A stretch of 6,882 bases of DNA from NCBI GenBank assembly GCA_018812385.1, contig JAHJDU010000323.1, positions 1 through 6,882 on the forward strand, given 5' to 3'. A program made the translations under genes and the position numbers. The notes under the pieces were generated by a model. That model ran no database searches. It had not been told where the DNA came from and was given only the letters and a program-made list of their open reading frames with translations. Within the stretch, counting starts at the first letter, position 1. Each line of letters opens with the position of its first letter. This document shows positions 1 to 5,606 of the stretch, one piece after another. The DNA is from Pseudomonadota bacterium (GTDB lineage Bacteria; Desulfobacterota; Desulfobacteria; Desulfobacterales; Desulfobacteraceae).

Positions 1-1
1 A

Positions 2-310
2 ATGCTTTTGAAAAGATCTTATATAACCGTTTTGTTCAGGGTAAAATTACCCATGCTGATAAAGCCGATCCTGTTTTCTTTTGCCATCGGGTTTTCCGTG
101 AGCGTGGCACAATATATACCCACGATGCTGGTGGGTGCCGGAAGATTTTCAACCATTACAACAGAGGTTGTCAGTATTGCCTCGGGCTCGGATCGAAGGG
201 CTATTGCAGTTTATGCCCTTATTCAACAGTTTTTGCCTATGATGATGTATGCTTTTGCCATTATTTTCCCGAAAATTTTGTATTACAATAGAAAAGGAAT
301 GCAGGTATAA
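2..310 (+). CDS. ynjC: ABC transporter permease, C-terminal part (YnjC-like), 5' end outside window
   Basis: This is the 3' end of an inner-membrane permease subunit of an ABC transporter. The frame is open to the left edge, so the first Met shown is probably internal and at least most of the protein lies outside. What is visible is the C-terminal end of a transmembrane domain: a basic stretch leading into 'FRVKLPMLIKP', which fits the EAA-type cytoplasmic loop that contacts the ATPase (residues roughly 12-22 of the fragment), then hydrophobic segments at about 22-46 and 73-92. It ends in a short basic tail. The ATPase gene follows after 10 bases and has the features of YnjD, and the third gene resembles YnjF, so by synteny this is the YnjC-like permease, a relative of the thiamine/iron-type double-domain permeases. 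The substrate cannot be told from the sequence. Confidence 0.72.
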   Translation: MLLKRSYITVLFRVKLPMLIKPILFSFAIGFSVSVAQYIPTMLVGAGRFSTITTEVVSIASGSDRRAIAVYALIQQFLPMMMYAFAIIFPKILYYNRKGMQV

Positions 311-320
311 GGAAACAAGA

Positions 321-959
321 ATGTCCCTTGAACTGAAAAATCTCAGCATATTAAAACAGGGATCAACCATCTTTGATCCAGTGACTCTTGTGATTAAGCC
401 AGGTGAGATTACCACCATTATGGGGCCAAGCGGGTGTGGAAAATCCACGCTTTTGTCTGCAGTGTCAGGAAGTCTGGACAAGGTTTTTACCCTCAAAGGG
501 TCCATCCGCTTATATGGCCGGGATATGACAGATATTTCCATGGAAAAGCGGAATATCGGTATCCTTTTCCAGGATGATCTTCTTTTTCCCCACATGGATA
601 TCGGCAGCAATCTTGCCTTTGCCATTAAAGAGAAAACATCCAGGGCCCAACGTAAAACAATAATTGATAATGCCCTTAAAACAGCCGGGCTTCAAGGGTT
701 TGAAAAGCGTGATCCTTCAAGTCTTTCAGGAGGACAGAAAGCAAGAATAAGCCTGTTGAGAAGTCTTTTGGCCAAACCCTCTGCCCTGCTTTTGGATGAG
801 CCCTTTTCAAAGCTGGATCAAACGCTTAAAGCAAAAATCAGGCTCTTTGTTTTTTCCCAGATAAAAAAAATGAATATCCCGGCACTCTTAGTGACTCATG
901 ACCCCAGGGATTGTCCCGAGGGCGGGATGATATTAAATCTGAACAAAGAAGAAGGATAA
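321..959 (+). CDS. ynjD: ABC transporter ATP-binding protein, YnjD-like
   Basis: This is the ATPase subunit (212 aa) that powers the permease encoded just upstream, working at the cytoplasmic face of the inner membrane. All nucleotide-binding motifs are present: Walker A GPSGCGKST (35-43), Q-loop in ILFQDDLLF (81-89), signature LSGGQKAR (135-142), Walker B ALLLDEPF (155-162), D-loop SKLD (163-166) and the switch His in VTHD (191-194). I chose the ATG at 321 because AAGGA (309-313) lies 7 bases before it, and because the domain begins there with 'LELKNLSI'. The frame is open further upstream to 249, but that would add residues with no ABC-domain character and overlap the permease. The protein is short for an ABC ATPase and has no C-terminal regulatory domain. 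The phrases 'IGILFQD', 'LSGGQ.AR' and 'ALLLDEPFS.LD' match E. coli YnjD as I remember it. The stop overlaps the Shine-Dalgarno region of the next gene, which suggests translational coupling. Confidence 0.88.
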   Translation: MSLELKNLSILKQGSTIFDPVTLVIKPGEITTIMGPSGCGKSTLLSAVSGSLDKVFTLKGSIRLYGRDMTDISMEKRNIGILFQDDLLFPHMDIGSNLAFAIKEKTSRAQRKTIIDNALKTAGLQGFEKRDPSSLSGGQKARISLLRSLLAKPSALLLDEPFSKLDQTLKAKIRLFVFSQIKKMNIPALLVTHDPRDCPEGGMILNLNKEEG

Positions 960-962
960 AGC

Positions 963-1604
963 ATGCTCGACCCCTGGGCGATAAAATTAGTTACTCCCCC
1001 TTTGAAAGCCTGTGCCCTTATTCTTAAAAAAATGGATGTCAAACCTGACCAGGTCACAATCACAGGTTTTGGTATAGGCCTGCTTGCTTTTTTTAGCCTC
1101 TGGATGAACTGGTATATAATGGCATTATTTTTTATTATTTTGAACCGGATCATGGACGGGCTGGACGGGGCTCTTGCACGACTGACAGAGCATACGGATG
1201 CCGGCGGATTCCTGGATATCTGTCTTGATTTTATTTTTTATTCTGCCGTGGTGGCGGGATTTGCGCTGGCAGATCAGCAAAACAATGCTCTTGCTGCAGT
1301 TGTTTTACTCTTTTGTTTTGTGGGAACAGGAACCAGCTTTCTTGCCTTTGCCGTCATGGCCCAGAAACATGATTTGAAAAGCATGACCTATCCCCATAAG
1401 ACCATGTATTATATCGGGGGACTTACAGAAGGAACAGAAACCATTCTTTTTTTTGTAATCATCTGTATATTTCCGGACCATTTTCCTTTCTTTGCGTTTC
1501 TTTTTGCTTTTTTGTGCCTTATAACAACCATTACAAGGGTTTTGTCAGGATATGCGACTTTGAAAGAAGTTGCAAAAAACAAGGGAAAAATGGTATTTAA
1601 ATAG
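963..1604 (+). CDS. ynjF: CDP-alcohol phosphatidyltransferase family protein, YnjF-like
   Basis: This integral membrane enzyme (213 aa) belongs to the family that transfers a phosphatidyl or other phospho-alcohol group from a CDP-linked donor to an alcohol acceptor. The catalytic metal-binding motif is complete at D65, D68-G69, A72-R73, G81, D85 and D89. The interval between AR and the next G is seven residues rather than the canonical eight seen in PgsA, which appears typical of the YnjF branch. About five or six hydrophobic helices follow. The stretch 'GTGTSFLAFA' and 'YYIGGLTEGTETILFF' are close to E. coli YnjF from memory. The ATG at 963 follows the ATPase stop by three bases, with AAGGA (952-956) in front, so it belongs to the same operon. 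Association with an ABC transporter hints at a transported head group or lipid precursor, but the true substrates are unknown. The family call is firm; the specific reaction is not. Confidence 0.88.
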   Translation: MLDPWAIKLVTPPLKACALILKKMDVKPDQVTITGFGIGLLAFFSLWMNWYIMALFFIILNRIMDGLDGALARLTEHTDAGGFLDICLDFIFYSAVVAGFALADQQNNALAAVVLLFCFVGTGTSFLAFAVMAQKHDLKSMTYPHKTMYYIGGLTEGTETILFFVIICIFPDHFPFFAFLFAFLCLITTITRVLSGYATLKEVAKNKGKMVFK

Positions 1605-1678
1605 TGCCCAAGGCAGGAATCGGTTCGCAAAGGAGCGTATGCTTCCAAATTGGCAGTTTTTGGCCGGGTAATAAATAG
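1602..1678. repeat. Possible degenerate copy of the TAGTGCC-type repeat, following ynjF
   Basis: The stretch begins with TAGTGCCC, which overlaps the ynjF stop codon. It ends with a 24-base stretch (1655-1678) that matches 19 of 24 positions of 2473-2496, the right end of the larger palindrome between cbiC and cbiA. Its two ends are loosely inverted with respect to each other (TAGTGCC... against the reverse complement TATTACCCGGCC...). A small imperfect hairpin, GGAGC/GCTTCC, lies in the middle (1632-1646). The likeness is visible by eye but short, so a chance match or a diverged relic are both possible. Confidence 0.35.
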
Positions 1679-1723
1679 AGCAGAAATAATGATAATAACC
1701 CCTTAATTTACAGGGAATATAGA

Positions 1724-2341
1724 ATGAAACCTCAGGAAATAGAAGATTTAAGCTTTAAGATAATCGAACAGGAAGCAGGGGACCACAGGTTCAATGATGA
1801 ACAATGGCCCATTGTCAGACGTATGATTCATACATCTGCTGATTTTGAATATATGAACACAATCCAATTTTATCCCGATGCAATTCAAAAGGGGATCAAG
1901 GCAATTCAAAACGGCTGCCAGATATTCACAGACACCAATATGGCCCGGGTGGGGATAAGGAAAAAAGAAATTCACGAATTTGGTGGCAAGGTCAGCTGTC
2001 TGATTGCAGACAAAGATGTTGCCAATAAGGCAAAAGACACGGGGACCACAAGAGCCCTTGCAGCAGTGGATATGGCCTGTGACCGGATGAAAGACGGGAT
2101 TTATGTGATTGGAAATGCCCCAACGGCCCTTTTAAGACTGATTGAATTGATAAAGGATAAAAAAGCAAGTCCTGCCCTGGTGATAGGATTTCCCGTGGGA
2201 TTTGTGAATGCAGCAGAATCAAAGGATGCGTTGATGACCCTTGATTTTCCCTATATCACAAACAAGGGAAGAAAAGGCGGATCAAATATTGCGGCAAGTA
2301 TTGTTAATGCCCTGGCTATTATGGCAGTAGAGCAAAGATAA
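1724..2341 (+). CDS. cbiC: Precorrin-8X / cobalt-precorrin-8 methylmutase
   Basis: This cytoplasmic cobalamin-synthesis enzyme (205 aa) moves the methyl group from C-11 to C-12 of the corrin ring, converting (cobalt-)precorrin-8 to (cobalt)hydrogenobyrinic/cobyrinic acid. The family hallmark 'VRRMIHTSADFEYM' is present at 31-44, and His36 in it corresponds to the catalytic His. Also visible are 'IFTDTNMARVGI' (67-78), 'ALAAVDMA' and 'GNAPTALL', then 'VIGFPVGFVNAAESK' and 'GRKGGSNIAASIVNALA' near the end. Length matches the family. The ATG at 1724 has AGGGA (1712-1716) 7 bases before it. With cbiA and cbiD downstream it forms part of a cobalamin cluster; cbiD marks the anaerobic (early cobalt insertion) route, hence cbiC rather than cobH. 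It is separated from cbiA by a 217-base gap filled largely by a palindromic repeat. No cobalamin riboswitch is recognisable in the 119 bases upstream. Confidence 0.94.
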   Translation: MKPQEIEDLSFKIIEQEAGDHRFNDEQWPIVRRMIHTSADFEYMNTIQFYPDAIQKGIKAIQNGCQIFTDTNMARVGIRKKEIHEFGGKVSCLIADKDVANKAKDTGTTRALAAVDMACDRMKDGIYVIGNAPTALLRLIELIKDKKASPALVIGFPVGFVNAAESKDALMTLDFPYITNKGRKGGSNIAASIVNALAIMAVEQR

Positions 2342-2342
2342 A

Positions 2343-2526
2343 TAGTGTTTGAACGAAAACTCACCCATCTACTGCGTTGCTGCAAAATCCTGAAATCCTC
2401 ATGTACAGTAGTACACTCCGGTTTCAAGATTTTTTGCGCCTTGTATATGGGCAACTTTTCGCCCAAACACGAGGTTTTCGGCCAGGCACTAAATAGTGCC
2501 TAACCGAAAACCGCAAATTTTTTTGC
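2343..2526. repeat. Compound palindromic repeat (MITE- or REP-like) between cbiC and cbiA
   Basis: A long imperfect palindrome spans 2343-2491. Its ends are TAGTG...CGAAAAC-TC (2343-2362) and the inverted GAGGTTTTCGGCCAGGCACTA (2471-2491). Inside, GTGTTTG at 2345 is mirrored by CAAACAC at 2464-2470, and CGAAAA..(4-5)..CCCAT by ATGGG..CTTTTCG. Near the centre is TGTAC-AGTA-GTACA (2402-2415). Two bases after the right end, a second left-type end follows (TAGTGCCTAACCGAAAACC, 2494-2512). It pairs with the first right end to make a 40-base hairpin: GGTTTTCGG (2473-2481) with CCGAAAACC (2504-2512), and AGGCACTA (2484-2491) with TAGTGCCT (2494-2501). A final GCAAA-TTTT-TTTGC (2513-2526) gives a T-run, so the end may also act as a terminator or attenuator. 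No coding frame is evident within it. That it is multicopy in the genome is an inference. Confidence 0.75.
2473..2526 (+). terminator. Possible intrinsic terminator or attenuator ahead of cbiA
   Basis: A strong interrupted hairpin has arms GGTTTTCGG and AGGCACTA pairing with TAGTGCCT and CCGAAAACC, with a 2-base CC/AA mismatch in the stem and a minimal AA loop. A T7 run (2518-2524) follows after five bases (GCAAA). The gap between stem and T-run is longer than in a textbook terminator, and the T-run itself lies inside a small GCAAA/TTTGC palindrome. Partial termination between cbiC and cbiA is plausible but unproven. Confidence 0.35.
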
Positions 2527-2546
2527 TCAGACAATAAATAAAACAA

Positions 2547-2558
2547 GGGGAGGGTATT
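2547..2558 (+). promoter_or_regulatory. Strong Shine-Dalgarno sequence for cbiA with no standard start codon behind it
   Basis: GGGGAGGG occupies 2547-2554, and the GGAGG core ends at 2553. In the cbiA frame the codons that follow are GGT, ATT (2556), ATC (2559) and AAA; the in-frame stop TAA at 2535 bars any earlier start. The GGAGG-to-ATC gap is 5 bases, a normal distance, while ATT would be only 2 bases away. The site therefore points to ATC, or less well ATT, as the initiation codon. Confidence 0.6.
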
Positions 2559-3953
2559 ATCAAAGGGTTTGTCATTGGTGCCACGGGAAGCGGAACAGGA
2601 AAAACCACTATCAGTCTTGCCATTTTGTCATATCTTGCTGACCTGGGATATAAGGTGGCCCCTTTTAAAGTGGGCCCGGATTTTATCGATCCTGGCCATC
2701 ATACTAAAATTGCAGGAAAAACAAGCTTTAACCTGGATTCCTGGATGCTTTCCAGGGAGTATAATACCCGGGTTTTTAGCGAGAAAACAAAAGGCTCAGA
2801 TATTGCCGTGGTTGAAGGGGTTATGGGACTTTTTGACGGGTATGACGGTCTGTCGGAAACAGGGTCCACGGCCCAGATGGCCAAATGGCTGGACCTGCCC
2901 GTTGTTCTCATTGTCAGCGCCAGAGGAAAGGCCAGAAGTGTGGCTGCCATTGTTAAAGGATTTGAAGAGTTTGACAAAGACCTGAAAATTGCCGGAGTCA
3001 TCTTCAGCAAAACTGGAAGCCTGCGGCATTATGAATATCTGAAAGAGGCCGTTGAACAAAACTGCAAAACCAGGTGTCTCGGGTTTATGCCGAAAAATGA
3101 TAGTATCGTCATGCCGGAAAGACACCTGGGGCTTGTCACATCAGATGAGCTTGATATCAGCCCAAAGGTTCTTTCAACCCTTTCCTCAATGGTCAGGGAC
3201 CATATTGATATGGAGGGTTTGATCAATAGCCTGGATTCTTTTGATACATCTGACACATCCTGCAAAAGAGACCAGAAAAATGATGACCTGGCTCGTGGAC
3301 AGGGCCCGACCATTGCCGTTGCCAGGGACAAGGCTTTTTGTTTTTATTACCAGGATAATATAGATATCTTGAAAAAATTCGGGGCAAACATTGTTGAATT
3401 TTCACCATTAAATGATGACAGGCTCCCCCCAGATATTGACGGGATCTATTTTGGCGGAGGATATCCAGAGGTGTTTGCCAAAGACCTGTCACAAAAAACA
3501 AAGCTTTTCCAGGAAATCAAAAAAAACAGTGTTTCAGGTATGCCCATTTACGGGGAATGCGGCGGGTTCATGTTCCTTTGCAAGGATCTTTCCGGCATGG
3601 ATGAGGCCCGATATCCCATGGCCGGGTGTTTTAATTTTAAGGTTCAAATGTCAAAACGCCTCAGATCCCTTGGATACAGGGAAATAACTTTAAAAAAAGA
3701 TACCATTATCGGGAAAAAAGGGGATGTGTTAAGGGGGCATGAATTTCATTATTCTTCCCTGGAAAATCAAGAAAACGATATACCCGATGTATATAGCGTG
3801 ACGTCCAGGGCAGGCCAGGATCTTTCCCTGAAAGGATACCAGGTCTATAACACCCTGGGAAGTTATCTTCACGTTCATTTTGGGAGCAACCAGGAATGTG
3901 CAAAACATTTTGTAGATACTTGCAAAGGGTTTAAGGACAAAAATGTCATCTAA
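2559..3953 (+). CDS. cbiA: Cobyrinic acid a,c-diamide synthase, glutamine-hydrolysing
   Basis: This cytoplasmic enzyme (464 aa from ATC at 2559) uses ATP and glutamine to amidate the a and c side chains of (cobalt)cobyrinic acid. The N-terminal synthetase domain starts 'KGFVIGATGSGTGKTT' with its P-loop at 7-17, followed by KVGPDFIDPGHH (37-48) and VEGVMGLFDG (85-94). A linker rich in D, S and K (about 222-245) leads into the class I glutaminase domain, with the nucleophile Cys334 in YGECGG and the catalytic His in LHVHFGS (about 440). No ATG, GTG or TTG lies in frame between the stop at 2535 and the P-loop. The first usable one, TTG at 2625, would delete the P-loop, so I place the start at ATC 2559, where relatives have Met-Lys-Gly-Phe. 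ATT at 2556 is the alternative. The 3' end overlaps cbiD by 11 bases. Neighbours argue for CbiA rather than the Ni-sirohydrochlorin homologue CfbB. Confidence 0.9.
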   Translation: MKGFVIGATGSGTGKTTISLAILSYLADLGYKVAPFKVGPDFIDPGHHTKIAGKTSFNLDSWMLSREYNTRVFSEKTKGSDIAVVEGVMGLFDGYDGLSETGSTAQMAKWLDLPVVLIVSARGKARSVAAIVKGFEEFDKDLKIAGVIFSKTGSLRHYEYLKEAVEQNCKTRCLGFMPKNDSIVMPERHLGLVTSDELDISPKVLSTLSSMVRDHIDMEGLINSLDSFDTSDTSCKRDQKNDDLARGQGPTIAVARDKAFCFYYQDNIDILKKFGANIVEFSPLNDDRLPPDIDGIYFGGGYPEVFAKDLSQKTKLFQEIKKNSVSGMPIYGECGGFMFLCKDLSGMDEARYPMAGCFNFKVQMSKRLRSLGYREITLKKDTIIGKKGDVLRGHEFHYSSLENQENDIPDVYSVTSRAGQDLSLKGYQVYNTLGSYLHVHFGSNQECAKHFVDTCKGFKDKNVI

Positions 3954-5028
3954 GACTCTTAAAAAAGGGTTTACTACTGGAGCAGCAGCGGCCGCAGCCG
4001 TGAAAGCCGCCCTGCTCTCTTTTTTTTCAGAAAAGCCCAAATCAGTTGAGATCCGTTTTCTGACGGGAGAAAAAAAACAAATTGATATTCAAAGTGTAAA
4101 AAAAATAGCACAAAATCAATATGAAGCCCTTGTCATCAAAGACGCAGGGGATGATCCTGATATCACCCATAAGGCTCAAATAGGGGTCAGGGTAACATTG
4201 TCTGATGCAAATGATTACCAGATAAATATTATTGGCGGAAAAGGGGTTGGAACAATAACAAAACCAGGCCTTGAGCTGCCAGTGGGAGAGCCTGCCATTA
4301 ATCCCGGACCAAGGACAATGATCCAAAATTCAGTGGCAGATGTTTTTGCCCGGTTCAATATTAAAAATAAACAGGTGGATATTGAAATTTTTGTTCCAAA
4401 GGGTGAAGAGCTTGCCAAAAAAACCCTGAACGCCCGGCTGGGGATTATAGGAGGTATCTCTATTTTAGGTACCACGGGCATTGTCACCCCCATGTCCCAC
4501 GATGCCTATATTGCCACCATTAAATCAGGTATTTCAGTGGCAGCGGCCAAGGGTCTGGATACCCTTGTGTTTACCACGGGCAGACGAAGTGAAAGGTTTG
4601 CCATGGAAATCTTTAAGCCTTTTGAAGAAGAAGCCTTTATACAGACAGGAGATTTTTTTAAGGCATCCCTTGATATGGCACGACTATACCCCGGGATTAA
4701 AATTATTATTTACACCGTGTTTTTTGGCAAGGCTGTAAAAATGGCTTTGGGGTTTGAACATACCCATGCAGCAAAATCAGAACTGACCTTGAAAAAATTA
4801 GCTGAATGGGCTGTGGATATCACAGGAAATCAGGAATTGGAAAAGCAGATTGCCAGTGCCAACACTGCCCGTCACGCATTTTCATTTATCTATCCCCAAT
4901 ACCCGGAACTGATCTGCCATGTGGGCAAAAAAATTAAAGAAGCAGCGCTAAAATTTTCAGATCATAAACTTGAAATCCGTGTTATTATCCTTGATTTTGA
5001 TGGAGAAGTTACCTTTGATTCAACATAA
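3943..5028 (+). CDS. cbiD: Cobalt-precorrin-5B C(1)-methyltransferase, divergent at several motifs
   Basis: CbiD (361 aa) is an S-adenosylmethionine-dependent enzyme that methylates C-1 of cobalt-precorrin-5B to give cobalt-precorrin-6A, in the anaerobic cobalamin route. Family features are the N-terminal 'KKGFTTG' (7-13), 'DAGDDPDITH' (about 66-75), 'GGKGVGTITKPGL' (about 98-110), the central LGIIGGISILGTTGIVTPMS (166-185), and 'FEHTHAAKSE' (271-280). Length is usual. Three points differ from the enterobacterial protein as I remember it: TTG-SC is TTG-AA (Ala14-Ala15), GNHGERF is GRRSERF (213-219), and GHPGK is VFFGK (259-263). Some of this may be normal for related bacteria. The ATG at 3943 lies inside the 3' end of cbiA, so the two are translationally coupled; an AAGGA-like sequence (AAGGAC, 3933-3938) precedes it. 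The reading frame is intact, so it is not a pseudogene by appearance. Confidence 0.9.
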   Translation: MSSKTLKKGFTTGAAAAAAVKAALLSFFSEKPKSVEIRFLTGEKKQIDIQSVKKIAQNQYEALVIKDAGDDPDITHKAQIGVRVTLSDANDYQINIIGGKGVGTITKPGLELPVGEPAINPGPRTMIQNSVADVFARFNIKNKQVDIEIFVPKGEELAKKTLNARLGIIGGISILGTTGIVTPMSHDAYIATIKSGISVAAAKGLDTLVFTTGRRSERFAMEIFKPFEEEAFIQTGDFFKASLDMARLYPGIKIIIYTVFFGKAVKMALGFEHTHAAKSELTLKKLAEWAVDITGNQELEKQIASANTARHAFSFIYPQYPELICHVGKKIKEAALKFSDHKLEIRVIILDFDGEVTFDST

Positions 5029-5042
5029 GGCAGGAAATAGCC

Positions 5043-5058
5043 CTTCACTGCATTGAAG
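5043..5058. repeat. Short inverted repeat between cbiD and trmO
   Basis: CTTCA (5043-5047) is mirrored by TGAAG (5054-5058) around CTGCAT. It lies 14 bases after the cbiD stop. There is no T-run behind it, so it is not a convincing terminator; it may be a weak mRNA 3'-end structure or chance. Confidence 0.25.
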
Positions 5059-5109
5059 AGACGGATTCTTTAGTAGGACAAAACAGAAGTATTTAAAGGA
5101 GAACAAATA

Positions 5110-5589
5110 ATGGGGTTCAGTATTACACCTATAGGGACAATTCATACCCCTTTTGATGATTTGGAGGGGATGCCCATACAGCCCTCAGGAGCTGCTCAAG
5201 TTCAGGGAACCATTGTCATGGACAAGGAATATGAACAGGGTTTAAATGATCTGGAAGGCTTTTCCCACATTATCCTTCTTTATCATTTTCATCGATCAAA
5301 AGGGTATGATTTGATGGTAAAGCCTTTTCTGGATGATCAAAAAAGGGGTCTTTTTTCCACACGGGCTCCAAGACGTCCAAACCCCATCGGATTGTCTATT
5401 GTCCGGCTGATTACACGAGATGGCAATAGATTAAATATTGAAGGCATTGATGTGTTGAACGGCACCCCATTAATTGATATCAAACCCTATGTTCCTGGAT
5501 TTGACACAAAAGAAGTGACAGCCATTGGCTGGCTTGAAAAAAGCCATGAAAAGGCCACCTCTTTAAAATCTGATGACCGGTTTATTTAA
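5110..5589 (+). CDS. trmO: tRNA (N6-threonylcarbamoyladenosine(37)-N6)-methyltransferase, TrmO/TsaA family
   Basis: This is a small cytoplasmic protein (159 aa) of the TrmO (formerly YaeB/TsaA) family. In E. coli the enzyme uses S-adenosylmethionine to methylate t6A at position 37 of threonine tRNA, giving m6t6A. The family pattern is clear: 'ITPIGTIHTPFDDLEGMPIQ' (5-24), 'LEGFSHIILLYHFHRS' (48-63), the hallmark 'FSTRAPRRPNPIGLS' (82-96), and 'IEGIDVLNGTPLIDIKPYVP'. The protein ends soon after this core domain, whereas the E. coli enzyme has a C-terminal extension; many homologues are short like this one. The ATG at 5110 has AAAGGAG (5095-5101) 8 bases upstream. It lies 81 bases after cbiD, so it may share the transcript or have its own promoter; nothing links it functionally to cobalamin. 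Substrate specificity in this organism is inferred from family only. Confidence 0.9.
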   Translation: MGFSITPIGTIHTPFDDLEGMPIQPSGAAQVQGTIVMDKEYEQGLNDLEGFSHIILLYHFHRSKGYDLMVKPFLDDQKRGLFSTRAPRRPNPIGLSIVRLITRDGNRLNIEGIDVLNGTPLIDIKPYVPGFDTKEVTAIGWLEKSHEKATSLKSDDRFI

Positions 5590-5606
5590 CCGGATGGGAG
5601 TATCGC

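Noticed and set aside
249..320. Upstream extension of the YnjD-like ATPase frame to 249
   Set aside because: The added residues have no ABC-domain character and overlap the permease; ATG 321 has a well-placed AAGGA and begins at the normal domain start.
1605..1723. Cobalamin riboswitch upstream of cbiC
   Set aside because: I looked for the B12 box (GCCACTG-like) and the conserved core but found neither here nor in 2342-2558.
2569..2985. Open frame of 138 codons on the + strand
   Set aside because: It overlaps the well-supported cbiA in another frame, is rich in Trp/Pro/Leu of shadow type, and shows no family features.
2625..3953. TTG at 2625 as the start of cbiA
   Set aside because: It lies after the P-loop codons; the protein would lack its ATP-binding site, and no Shine-Dalgarno sequence precedes it.
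3979..4014. G+C-rich alanine run with GCGGCCGC in cbiD as a sign of inserted DNA
   Set aside because: It falls in the normal Ala-rich N-terminal helix of CbiD in the correct frame; local codon choice explains it.
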